Shown: one piece after another, positions 16,029 through 25,680 of the stretch
Numbering within the stretch: the first letter of the stretch is position 1
Layout of the letters: every line of letters begins with the position of its first letter
Assembly (NCBI GenBank): GCA_963777915.1
Contig: CAVZSH010000005.1
Location: forward strand, 1-64,000
Direction of reading: 5' to 3'
DNA from: CAVUPF01 sp963777915
GTDB taxonomy: Bacteria > Actinomycetota > Thermoleophilia > Solirubrobacterales > 70-9
Length of the DNA: 64,000 nt
Notes under the pieces: generated by a model
What the model was told of the DNA's origin: nothing
The model's database searches: none
What the model saw: only the letters and a program-made list of their open reading frames with translations
Made by a program: the position numbers and the translations under genes

Positions 16029-17216
16029 ATGCCCAGCACAGTGATCCTTGCAACCGCCCGCACTCCCTTCGGGAAGATGGGCGGGGGCCTGTCCTCGCTG
16101 AATGCGACCGAGCTCGGCGCCACCGCGATCGAGGCCGCTCTGGAGCGCTCTGGCGTGGCGCCCGAGCAGGTCCAGCAGGTCGTCTTCGGCCAGGTCCTCC
16201 AGGCCGGCCAGGGGCAGATCCCCTCGCGCCAGGCTCAGATCAAGGCCGGCATCCCAAAGGAGGTCCCTTCGGAAACGATCAACAAGGTCTGTGCGTCGGG
16301 CATGCGCTCGATCGGGATCGCCGACCTCTCGATCCGCGCCGGGGAGGCCGAGGTCGCGGTGACCGGCGGGATGGAGTCGATGAGCCAGGCGCCCTATCTG
16401 CTGCCCGGTGCCCGCTTCGGATTTCGGATGGGCGACGTCAGCGCCGTCGACGCGATGACCCACGACGGCCTCACCAACCCCTTCACCCACAAGCAGATGA
16501 TCAACGAGGCGAGCGAGGTATCCAACGAGTTGGAGATCAGCCGCGTCGACATGGACCGCTTTGCCGAGCGCTCGCACCGCCTCGCCGCTGAGGCGACCGA
16601 CGCCGGCCGCCTCGCCGAGGAGATCGTAGGGGTCACCGTGAAGTCGCGAAAGGGCGAGAGCACGGTCGAGGCCGACGAGGCGATTCGCCCCGAGACCAGC
16701 CTCGAGACCCTCGCCAAGCTGAAGACGGTCGGCGGCGAGAACGCCACCCACACCGCCGGCAACTCGCCTGGCGTCAACGACGGCGCCGGCGCCGTCGTCG
16801 TCGTCTCGGAGGAGTGGGCCGAGAAGGAGGGCCGCCCCCCGCTGGCCCGCGTCCTCTCCTACGGCGCCGTCGCCGATGACTTCGCATACCTGGCGAGGAC
16901 CCCGGCCAAGGCCGCCGAGCAGGCGCTGGAGAAGATCGGCCGCAGCCCCTCCGACGTCGATCTCTGGGAGATCAACGAGGCCTTTGCCTCGGTCGCGATC
17001 AACTCGGTGCGGATGCTCGGCATCGATGAGGAGAAGGTCAATGTCAACGGCGGGGCGATCGCCCTCGGGCACCCGATCGGAGCCTCGGGAGCTCGCATCG
17101 TCGGTGCCTTGGTTCACGAGCTCGGCAGGCGCGGGGGTGGTTTGGGCGTCGCGGCAATTTGCTCCGGCGGCGGCCAGGGGGATGCGATCGTGATCGAGGT
17201 CAACGGCTCGGATTGA
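16029..17216 (+). CDS. Acetyl-CoA C-acetyltransferase (thiolase)
   Basis: 395 residues with the thiolase catalytic set: nucleophile Cys88 (NKVCASGMRS), His348 (GHPIGASGAR) and Cys378 (CSGGGQGDA), plus NEAFA at 316-320. The Shine-Dalgarno GAGAAAGG lies upstream. It condenses two acetyl-CoA or cleaves 3-oxoacyl-CoA. The short loop and sequence resemble biosynthetic-type AtoB/PhaA enzymes, but direction in vivo is not determined by sequence. The stop overlaps the start of a HAD hydrolase (TTGA), and an acyl-CoA mutase follows, so these likely form one transcript. Confidence 0.94.
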   Translation: MPSTVILATARTPFGKMGGGLSSLNATELGATAIEAALERSGVAPEQVQQVVFGQVLQAGQGQIPSRQAQIKAGIPKEVPSETINKVCASGMRSIGIADLSIRAGEAEVAVTGGMESMSQAPYLLPGARFGFRMGDVSAVDAMTHDGLTNPFTHKQMINEASEVSNELEISRVDMDRFAERSHRLAAEATDAGRLAEEIVGVTVKSRKGESTVEADEAIRPETSLETLAKLKTVGGENATHTAGNSPGVNDGAGAVVVVSEEWAEKEGRPPLARVLSYGAVADDFAYLARTPAKAAEQALEKIGRSPSDVDLWEINEAFASVAINSVRMLGIDEEKVNVNGGAIALGHPIGASGARIVGALVHELGRRGGGLGVAAICSGGGQGDAIVIEVNGSD

Positions 17217-17998
17217 GCCGCGTAGCTGCATTCTTCGATCTAGACAAGACCCTGATGGCAGGGTCGAGTGGGATGCAGTTTGCCCGCGTCGCCGCCCGGC
17301 AGGGGATCGTCGGGCGGCGCCAGCTCGCGAGCTGGGCCGTGGAGCACCTGCGCTATCGGCTGCTCGGCACGACCGACGAGCGGACCGCCGAGGTTCTGCG
17401 CGCTGCTCGCGAGCTGATCTCCGGTGTGGCGGAGAAGAAGATCGACCGGATGGGGCCGGAGGTGATGGCGGCGATCTTGCCGCGCGTCTATCCCCAGATG
17501 CTGGACGAGGTCCACGCCCACCAGGACGCCGGCCGCGCCACTTTCATCGTCAGCGCCGCCGGCAACGGCGTGGTCGCCTCGCTGGCCCAGGTGCTGGGCA
17601 TGGAGGGCGGGATCGGCACCCGTTATGAGGTCGACGGCGAGGGCAACTTCACCGGTCGCTTCGATGGCCCCTTCGTCTACGGCAACGGCAAGGTCGAGGC
17701 GATGCAGGCCTTTGCCGCCGAGCACGACGTCGACCTGAGCCTCTCCTACGCCTACTCGGACTCGCTGTCTGACCTGCCGATGCTGCGCGCCGTCGGCCAC
17801 CCGGTGGCCGTCAACCCCGATCCCCAGCTGACCGAGATCGCCCGCCAGGAAGGCTGGCAGACAATGCGCTTTGAGCGGCTCGGCCGCCGCCTTCTCGCCG
17901 TCGCGATCACCCTGCTGGCGACGATCGCCGGCTTCGGCGGCTCCCGCCTCGCCGCGCGCCGCAAGGCGCCGCCCCGCCGCTTCGCGGCGCGGCGCTGA
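17213..17998 (+). CDS. HAD-IB family hydrolase (SerB-like) with C-terminal membrane segment
   Basis: 261 residues from the TTG at 17213, overlapping the thiolase stop as TTGA. HAD motif I is FFDLDKT (Asp9 and Asp11), motif II is IVSAAGNG, and motif III/IV is YSDSLSDLPML. The cap insert is of the subfamily IB type, shared with phosphoserine phosphatases and with PlsC-associated HAD proteins. After residue 225 a hydrophobic stretch (LLAVAITLLATIAGFGG) is followed by an Arg-rich tail, indicating a C-terminal membrane anchor. The substrate is a phosphomonoester that I cannot name. Confidence 0.85.
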   Translation: MSRVAAFFDLDKTLMAGSSGMQFARVAARQGIVGRRQLASWAVEHLRYRLLGTTDERTAEVLRAARELISGVAEKKIDRMGPEVMAAILPRVYPQMLDEVHAHQDAGRATFIVSAAGNGVVASLAQVLGMEGGIGTRYEVDGEGNFTGRFDGPFVYGNGKVEAMQAFAAEHDVDLSLSYAYSDSLSDLPMLRAVGHPVAVNPDPQLTEIARQEGWQTMRFERLGRRLLAVAITLLATIAGFGGSRLAARRKAPPRRFAARR

Positions 17999-18022
17999 GG
18001 GTTGCCCCGCCTAAACTGTCCT

Positions 18023-19645
<1,623 letters not shown>

Positions 19646-19659
19646 GGTTCCCGCCGCCG

Positions 19660-20085
19660 ATGGAGGCCGCCACCGCCCGCAAGATCCGCGTCGTCGTCGC
19701 CAAGCCCGGTCTGGACGGACACGATCGCGGCGCCAAGATCATCGCCCGCGCCCTGCGCGATGCCGGCATGGAGGTGATCTACACGGGCCTTCACCAGACT
19801 CCCGAGCAGATCGCCGAGACGGTGATCCAGGAGGATGCCGACGCGGTCGGCCTCTCGATCCTCTCCGGTGCCCACATGACCCTGGTGCCGCGCGTCGTGG
19901 AGCTGCTCACCGAGCAGGGGGTCGATGATGTCTTGGTCACGGTCGGGGGCACGATCCCCGCCGACGACATCCCCGAGTTGAAGAGCCTCGGCGTCGCCGA
20001 GGTCTTTACGCCGGGGGCCGGTACCGACGAGATCGTTGAGTTCATCCGCGAGGGGGCGGCCGAGCGCCATCGAGGCGCGGAATGA
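19660..20085 (+). CDS. icmB: Cobalamin-binding subunit of acyl-CoA mutase
   Basis: 141 residues forming one B12-binding Rossmann-like domain. The cobalt-ligating signature is DGHDRG (DxHxxG), followed by SILSGAH and VGGTIP, which cradle the dimethylbenzimidazole tail. It is the small partner of the mutase subunit encoded 14 bases upstream, forming a heteromeric enzyme as in Streptomyces IcmAB or archaeal split mutases. Adenosylcobalamin supply and reactivation would depend on the MeaB-like GTPase at 2818-3780. Confidence 0.88.
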   Translation: MEAATARKIRVVVAKPGLDGHDRGAKIIARALRDAGMEVIYTGLHQTPEQIAETVIQEDADAVGLSILSGAHMTLVPRVVELLTEQGVDDVLVTVGGTIPADDIPELKSLGVAEVFTPGAGTDEIVEFIREGAAERHRGAE

Positions 20086-20111
20086 CGACACATCATCGTG
20101 AATAGATAAAC

Positions 20112-20129
20112 TGACTGACTGGTCAGTCA
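20112..20129. promoter_or_regulatory. Perfect TetR-type palindrome before etfB
   Basis: TGACTGAC-TG-GTCAGTCA is a perfect inverted repeat with 8-bp arms, of the form bound by TetR-family repressors of fatty-acid degradation in Gram-positive bacteria. It lies 34 bases upstream of the etfB start and directly downstream of AT-rich sequence with a TAGATA -10-like hexamer (20103-20108). Binding there would block transcription of the etf genes. No TetR-family gene is present in the window. Confidence 0.65.
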
Positions 20130-20162
20130 ACCAGCCCGAGAACCAGCCAAGGAGGCTTGAAC

Positions 20163-20954
20163 TTGAAGATCTGCGTCCTGGTCAAGGAGGTACCGGACGC
20201 CGCCGTCCAGAAGCGCATCGACCCCAACACGATGCGGCTGGACCGCAGCGGCGAGAAGAATCTCAACCCCTTCGACACCCATGCAATCGAGGCCGCCATG
20301 CAGATCAAGGAGGGTGGCGCGATCCCGGTCGAGGAGGTGATCGCGGTGACGATGGGGCCCGACTCCGCCGTCCGCGCCCTTCACAAGGCCGTCGCGCTCG
20401 GCGCCGATCGCTCGGTGCACCTCTCCGACGACGCCCTGGCCGGCTCTGATGTTTGCGCGACCGGCTACTCGCTAGCCAAGGTGCTGGAGGGCGAGAGCCC
20501 CGACTTGGTGCTGCTCGGCCAGCAGTCCGACGACGGCGAGTGCTACACGATCGGCGCCGTCGTCGCCGACCACCTGAAGATGCCCTCGCTGACCCAGGTG
20601 ATCAAGATCAACGTCACCGACGGCAAGCTGCGCTGCGAGCGCCAGGCCGAGTACGGCTATGACACGGTCGAGGTCGAGCTGCCCGCGGTGATCAGCGTCG
20701 GTGACGCGATTAACGAGCCCCGCTACCCCAGCCTGAAGGCGATCATGGGGGCCAAGAAGAAACCGCTGGACGCGAAGGCGACCGCAAACGTCGGGATCGA
20801 CGGCGCGATGGTCGGCGAGTCCGGTTCCAAGACAGCGGTCCTCGCGCTGAACCCGCCGCCCGCCAAGGAGGCCGGGGAGATCATCGAGGACGAGGACACA
20901 AACGAGACGGTCGAGAAGATCGTCGCCTGGCTCGACGAGAGGAAGTTGATCTAG
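20163..20954 (+). CDS. etfB: Electron transfer flavoprotein beta subunit
   Basis: 263 residues. The TTG at 20163 is chosen because the strong Shine-Dalgarno AAGGAGG (20149-20155) is 7 bases upstream and the product then begins MKICVLVKEVPD as in the family; a TTG six bases earlier is too close. The AMP-binding region and the recognition-loop region near residues 190-200 are present (ISVGDAINEPRYPSLKAIM). EtfB pairs with EtfA to carry electrons from acyl-CoA dehydrogenases to the quinone pool. First gene of an etfB-etfA-ETFQO unit controlled by a candidate TetR site. Confidence 0.95.
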   Translation: MKICVLVKEVPDAAVQKRIDPNTMRLDRSGEKNLNPFDTHAIEAAMQIKEGGAIPVEEVIAVTMGPDSAVRALHKAVALGADRSVHLSDDALAGSDVCATGYSLAKVLEGESPDLVLLGQQSDDGECYTIGAVVADHLKMPSLTQVIKINVTDGKLRCERQAEYGYDTVEVELPAVISVGDAINEPRYPSLKAIMGAKKKPLDAKATANVGIDGAMVGESGSKTAVLALNPPPAKEAGEIIEDEDTNETVEKIVAWLDERKLI

Positions 20955-21929
20955 ATGGCCGGCATCCTGGTTTACGCCCTGCACGACGGCGAGGGCAACT
21001 TCAACAAGAACTCGCTCGGAGCGATCTCCGAGGCGGCGAAGCTGGCCGGCCAGATCGGCGGCGAGGCCGCCGCGGTGGTCGTCGGCAACGTCGCCGAGGA
21101 CGCCTGCGCGGCGCTCGGCAACTACGGCGCGGCGAAGGTCTACCGCGCCAAGGAGGTGCCGGAGGGCCTCGCCCAGCCGATCGTCGACGTGATGGCCAAA
21201 GTGATCTCGGAGAACGGATTCGGCTATGCGCTGTTCGGCGGCGGCCTGCTCGGCTTTGAGATCGGCGCCGGGCTGACCGCGCGGCTGAACGCCGGCGTGA
21301 CGATGGAGGTCACCGAGGTCAAGGTGGCAGACGGCAAGTTGGTCGCCGAGCGCCCGATCCTCCAGGACTCCCAGATCGCCAACGTCGGCTACGTCGCCGA
21401 GCCGGGAATCATCATCGGGCGGCTCAACGCCTTCGACGCCAAGGAGACCGGCGGCAGCGCCGAGGTCGTAGAGGTCGAGGTCGAGCTGTCTCCTTGGTCC
21501 TCGAAGGCGAAGATGGTCCAGCGCGGCGAGCAGCGCGGCGCCAACGTCAACATCGAGGACGCCGACATCCTGGTCGGCGGCGGTCGCGGCCTCGGCGCGG
21601 CCGAGGGCTTCAAGCTCTGCGAGGAACTCGCCGAGTCGATGGGCGGGGCGGTCGCCGCGACCCGCGCCGTGGTCGACGCCGGCTGGTACCCCTACGCGGC
21701 CCAGATCGGCCAGACCGGCAAGACGGTGGCGCCGAAGCTCTACCTGGCGGCCGGCATCTCGGGGGCGATCCAGCACAAGGTCGGGATGCAGGGCTCGGAG
21801 AACATCCTCGCGATCAACAAGGACCAGAACGCGCCGATCTTCGAGTTCTCCGACCTCGGCGTGATCGGCGATCTGCACAAGATCCTCCCCAAGCTGACCG
21901 AGGCGATCAAGGCGAAGAAGGGCGGCTGA
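20955..21929 (+). CDS. etfA: Electron transfer flavoprotein alpha subunit
   Basis: 324 residues beginning directly after the etfB stop. The C-terminal FAD domain is clear: VGGGRGLG, then WYPYAAQIGQTGKTVAPKLYLAAGISGAIQHKVGMQGSENILAINKD, the diagnostic EtfA FAD-binding segment. The N-terminal domain (residues 1-190) is the alpha/beta part that packs on EtfB. It takes electrons from acyl-CoA dehydrogenases and delivers them to the ETF-quinone oxidoreductase encoded next. Confidence 0.96.
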   Translation: MAGILVYALHDGEGNFNKNSLGAISEAAKLAGQIGGEAAAVVVGNVAEDACAALGNYGAAKVYRAKEVPEGLAQPIVDVMAKVISENGFGYALFGGGLLGFEIGAGLTARLNAGVTMEVTEVKVADGKLVAERPILQDSQIANVGYVAEPGIIIGRLNAFDAKETGGSAEVVEVEVELSPWSSKAKMVQRGEQRGANVNIEDADILVGGGRGLGAAEGFKLCEELAESMGGAVAATRAVVDAGWYPYAAQIGQTGKTVAPKLYLAAGISGAIQHKVGMQGSENILAINKDQNAPIFEFSDLGVIGDLHKILPKLTEAIKAKKGG

Positions 21930-21960
21930 GCGCCAGCTCAGTCGCTGCGAAGGAGTCGAG

Positions 21961-23655
21961 ATGCCAGTTGCACCGAGCGAGTTCCCGCCGCCCTTTGACG
22001 CCACCGAGGTGATCGGCCCGCCGACCGATTCCGAGGAGGAGCGAATCGAGGTTGGTGTCGCGATCGTCGGCGGCGGCCCCGCCGGGCTCGCCTGCGCTAA
22101 CAAGCTGATGCAGTTGCTAGAGGGCGAGCCGGAGCTGACCGAGAAGCTGGGCGAAGTCCCGGTGGCGGTGATCGAGAAGGGCAAAGTCGCGGGAGCTCAT
22201 TTGCTCTCGGGGGCCAACATGAAGCCCTCGGCGATGGAAGAGCTGTTTCCCGGGCTCGACCCCACCGAGTGGCCGGTCTACCAGGAGGTGACCAAGGACG
22301 CAGTCTATCTGCTGACGAAGAATCGAGCGATCCCGCTCAAGCCGCCGCCTCCCAACTTCCGCAATCACGGCAACTACGTCACCTCGGTCTCCAAGCTCGG
22401 CCGCTTCCTTGCCGAGAAAGCCGAGGAGGCAGGCGTTTACATCCTTTCGGAGACCGCGGCGACCAAGCTCTTGGTCGAGGACCGGGTGGTCAAGGGCGTG
22501 CGCTCGGGCGACCGCGGTCGCGGCAAGGACGGGGAGGAGCTGGCCAACTTCGAGCCGGGCTCAGACGTGGTCGCCAAGGCGACCGTCTTGGCGGAGGGCA
22601 CGGTCGGCCACCTCACCTACGCTGCCTATGACTACTTCGATTTGCACGGCGCGGAGCCGATGCGCTGGGAGCTGGGGGTGAAGGAGGTCTGGGAGGTGAA
22701 GGAGCCGCTCGACCGCGTTATCCACACGATGGGCTGGCCGTTGCGAAAGTCGGCCAAATACAACGAGTTCGGTGGCAGCTTCATCTACCCGATGGGCGAG
22801 GACAAGGTCTGCATCGGCCTCGTCGTCGGCCTCGACTACACCGACGCCACCTTCAGCTGCCACGACGCCCTGCAGCTGATGAAGACCCATCCCTTCATCA
22901 AGAAGATCCTCGAGGGCGGCAAGCGTGTCGCATGGGGCGCAAAGACGATCCCCTCCGGGGGATATTTCGCGATGCCCAAGCGCCTCGCTGTGCCGGGCAT
23001 GGCGATCGCCGGTGACGCGGCCAGCATGGTCAACATCCCGACCCTGAAGGGCGTCCACTACGCGATGCACGCCGGCATGTATGCGGCGGAGGCGATCATC
23101 GCGGCCCTCAAAGAAGACTCGGTCAACTTCGAGGCCTACGATGAGAAGGTCCACAACTCGCTGATCGAGAAGGACCTATATCGCTCACGAAACGTGCGGC
23201 AGGCCTTCTCGAAAGGCTTTTTCATCGGCGGCGCGATCGCAAATGGCTGGGCCCTGAGCAACGGGGCCTTCCCCCCCGGTCAGTGGAAACAGGAGGACGA
23301 CGCCGAGCACGAGATGGAGATCGGCAGGGCGGGGGACACCTATCCCAAGCCCGACAACGAGCTGACCTTCAGCAAGCTCGACTCGGTCTTCCTCTCAGGC
23401 AACGCGACCCGCGACGACGCCCCCAACCACGTGCGCATTCAGACCAGGGTGCCGCGGGAGATCGCCCAGACCTGGGTCTCGATGTGCCCGGCCCAGGTCT
23501 ATGAGATCCCCGACGAGCAGCTGGGGAGCGGGTCCGCCGAGGTCGATGTCCACGTCACCGCCTCCAACTGCGTGCAGTGCGGGGCGATCACCGCCAAGGG
23601 TGGGCGCCTGACCCTGCCCGAGGGTGGCGACGGGCCGCTTTACCAAGAGACCTAG
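21961..23655 (+). CDS. Electron transfer flavoprotein-ubiquinone oxidoreductase with altered Fe-S site
   Basis: 564 residues with AAGGAG 5 bases before the ATG. The N-terminal FAD Rossmann motif is IVGGGPAGL near residue 38; ETF-QO hallmarks include GAHLLSGANM, GGYFAMPKRLAVPGMAIAGDAASMVN and KGVHYAMHAGMYAAEA. The C-terminal ferredoxin-like part has Cys509 (MCPAQVYE), Cys537 and Cys540 (NCVQC), but the fourth cluster ligand position is Ile543 instead of Cys. The enzyme normally passes electrons from ETF through FAD and a [4Fe-4S] cluster to quinone at the membrane. Cluster type or presence is uncertain here. Confidence 0.93.
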   Translation: MPVAPSEFPPPFDATEVIGPPTDSEEERIEVGVAIVGGGPAGLACANKLMQLLEGEPELTEKLGEVPVAVIEKGKVAGAHLLSGANMKPSAMEELFPGLDPTEWPVYQEVTKDAVYLLTKNRAIPLKPPPPNFRNHGNYVTSVSKLGRFLAEKAEEAGVYILSETAATKLLVEDRVVKGVRSGDRGRGKDGEELANFEPGSDVVAKATVLAEGTVGHLTYAAYDYFDLHGAEPMRWELGVKEVWEVKEPLDRVIHTMGWPLRKSAKYNEFGGSFIYPMGEDKVCIGLVVGLDYTDATFSCHDALQLMKTHPFIKKILEGGKRVAWGAKTIPSGGYFAMPKRLAVPGMAIAGDAASMVNIPTLKGVHYAMHAGMYAAEAIIAALKEDSVNFEAYDEKVHNSLIEKDLYRSRNVRQAFSKGFFIGGAIANGWALSNGAFPPGQWKQEDDAEHEMEIGRAGDTYPKPDNELTFSKLDSVFLSGNATRDDAPNHVRIQTRVPREIAQTWVSMCPAQVYEIPDEQLGSGSAEVDVHVTASNCVQCGAITAKGGRLTLPEGGDGPLYQET

Positions 23656-24526
23656 GACTAACCTCGCGCTCATCTTGGCGCTCGGAATAATTGCCGCTGT
23701 TGGGGCCTCGCTGCTCTACAACACCTCGATTGCGCTGCAGGCGCTGGAGGTACGGGACGTTCCGCATGAGCACTCGCTGCGGCCCTCGCTGCTCGGGAAG
23801 CTCCTGCAGAACCGGCGCTGGCTGGGGGCCACGGGAATCGGGTTGCTTGGCTGGCCGCTGGAGATAGCCGCTTTGCTGCTCGCCCCCTTGACCGTGGTGC
23901 AGCCGTGCCTGGCGAGCGGTCTGGTCCTGCTGCTCTGGCTGGGGGCGACGCGGTTGGGGGAGGCGCCGGGGCGAAGGGAGGCGATCGCCGTGGCGGCGAT
24001 CGTGGTCGGCTTAGCGGGGGTGGCCTGGGCGGCGCCGGCGCGGAGCACCGAATATGCCGGGGTCGGCGCGATCATCGCGGCACTGGCCCTGCTCGCCGTT
24101 CCGCTCGCCGCGCCCTACGTGCTGCGTGACCGGGCGACGGCGATCGGGCTGTTGCCGGTGATCAGCGCCGGTTGCGGCTACGCATGGACGGGGATCGCCA
24201 GCAAGCTGCTAACCGACGAGCTCGCAGCGGGGGCGCTGCTCATCGCGTTCGCCTGGCTCGCCACCGCGGCAGCTTCGGAGGGCTTGGCGCTGTTGAGCGA
24301 GATGAGCGCGCTGCAGCGCCGCCCCGCGACGCGCGTAGCCCCGGTGATGTTTGCGGTTCAGGTGCTGGTGCCGGTGGCGCTGGCGCCGTTGATCTTCGGC
24401 GAGTCTTGGGCCAGCACGCCACTGGGAGGCGTCGCTCTTATCGCCTTCATGGCGATTGCAGTCGCCGGCACCGTGCTGCTCGCCGGCTCGCGCGCGGTTG
24501 GAGCGGTGATCGAAAATGCCCGATAG
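23624..24526 (+). CDS. DMT-superfamily (EamA-like) membrane protein
   Basis: 300 residues with about nine to ten hydrophobic segments in the two-repeat layout of drug/metabolite transporters (LALILALGIIAAVGASLLYN; LEIAALLLAPLTVVQPCLASGLVLLLWLG; and a second set after residue 150). The GTG at 23624 overlaps the ETF-QO gene by 32 bases; a later TTG at 23674 would remove the short hydrophilic head, so the start is uncertain. Substrate and direction are unknown. Overlap suggests expression with the etf operon, but no functional link is evident. Confidence 0.72.
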   Translation: MATGRFTKRPRTNLALILALGIIAAVGASLLYNTSIALQALEVRDVPHEHSLRPSLLGKLLQNRRWLGATGIGLLGWPLEIAALLLAPLTVVQPCLASGLVLLLWLGATRLGEAPGRREAIAVAAIVVGLAGVAWAAPARSTEYAGVGAIIAALALLAVPLAAPYVLRDRATAIGLLPVISAGCGYAWTGIASKLLTDELAAGALLIAFAWLATAAASEGLALLSEMSALQRRPATRVAPVMFAVQVLVPVALAPLIFGESWASTPLGGVALIAFMAIAVAGTVLLAGSRAVGAVIENAR

Positions 24527-24741
24527 CGACCCGATCCAGGCATGGGGTCCGCTTGCGCTGGTAGCCTTGCACCGCCTTCTGCAAGCATCATCGTTAACTC
24601 GTCCCTGCGAAGGCAACCCCAGCCACACCCACCTAAGGAGCCATCGTAGGGCCTGTACAGACAACCCGGCCTGACGCGACCCAGTTCGCGATCGGGTTTG
24701 ACCACCGAGACCGTGCGCGCCTCTTCGAGCTGTGGGGAGAG

Positions 24742-25680
24742 GTGCTCGATTCCGAGCAGTGGTCGGAGGGGCGGATGCTCGCCGACTTCGAGCGGCGCTG
24801 GTCGGAGTGGAACGACCTGCCCAGTCTCGGACTGGGCAGTTGGGCGGGTGGCGCCTTGGCGGCGCTCGAGTTTGCTGGCGTGCGGGGCGAGACCGTGCTC
24901 TGCCCCTCCAACACCTTCATGGCGACGCCGCTGGCGGCGATCAAGGCGGGGGCTGAGGTCGAGTTCGTCGACTGCAATCGGACCGACCTCTGCATGTCCT
25001 TTGAGGACTTCGAGGCCAAGGCCGAGCGACTGAAGCCGAGGGCGGCGATCCTCGTCCATATCGGCGGCCACCTCGCCTTCGACGCCGACCGCATCGCCAC
25101 CTACTGTCGCGAGAACGGGATCTTCTTGCTCGAGGACTGCGCCCACGCCCACGGCGCCGAGTGGAGCGGTCGCAAGCCGGGTGGCTTCGGCGATGCGGGT
25201 GTCTACTCGCTCTATGCGACCAAGACCGTCTCGACCGGCGAGGGCGGGGTGCTCGTCTCCTCGGACCCCGAGCTGATCGAGTTCGCCGGCAAGTTCCGCA
25301 ACTACGGCAAGTTCGAGCATGAGGTAGACGGGCTCAACTTTCGGATGAGCGAGTTCACCGCCGCCCTCGGCCTGGTTCAGGCCGACCGCATGGAGGAGAT
25401 CGTCGCTTGGAAGAACTCCTACGCTCGCGAGCAGCTTGACCCGCTGCACCCGGCCCGCCTCGAGTTGCCCGACGGCATGACCTCGGGCCTTTACAAGTAC
25501 ATCGTCTTTGAGGAGATCGAGAAGTCCACCGGCCGCGTCTATGAGGAGCCTTGCCACCGGATCATGGGGCGCTCGGTGGAGCTGCCCAACACCGATTGGG
25601 TGGCAGAGAGCCATTGGTGCGTGCCGCTCTATTACCGCCCGGAGAGCCGTGAGGCGGCTCTCGGCAAGGAGGAAGCATGA
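24742..25680 (+). CDS. DegT/DnrJ/EryC1-family PLP aminotransferase
   Basis: 312 residues from the GTG at 24742. PLP-site elements are visible: CPSNTFMATPLAAIKAG, FLLEDCAHAHGAE (Asp132 for the pyridine nitrogen) and YSLYATKTVSTGEGGV (Lys161 as Schiff-base lysine). Family members transaminate keto-sugar nucleotides. The frame is open from 24637, and the region 24643-24741 encodes family-like N-terminal sequence (FAIGFDHRDRARLFELWGEV) but has no ATG, GTG or TTG; a Shine-Dalgarno AAGGAG sits at 24635-24640. The true start may therefore be non-canonical or damaged. Overlaps the epimerase-GT fusion gene by ATGA. Confidence 0.82.
   Translation: MLDSEQWSEGRMLADFERRWSEWNDLPSLGLGSWAGGALAALEFAGVRGETVLCPSNTFMATPLAAIKAGAEVEFVDCNRTDLCMSFEDFEAKAERLKPRAAILVHIGGHLAFDADRIATYCRENGIFLLEDCAHAHGAEWSGRKPGGFGDAGVYSLYATKTVSTGEGGVLVSSDPELIEFAGKFRNYGKFEHEVDGLNFRMSEFTAALGLVQADRMEEIVAWKNSYAREQLDPLHPARLELPDGMTSGLYKYIVFEEIEKSTGRVYEEPCHRIMGRSVELPNTDWVAESHWCVPLYYRPESREAALGKEEA

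Noticed and set aside
15910..16053. 48-residue N-terminal extension of PepA
   Set aside because: Low-complexity, overlaps the thiolase start, and the family begins at MQVEVRQ.
20472..22184. 570-residue minus-strand frame opposite etfBA
   Set aside because: Shadow frame with biased composition; etfB and etfA are complete on the plus strand.
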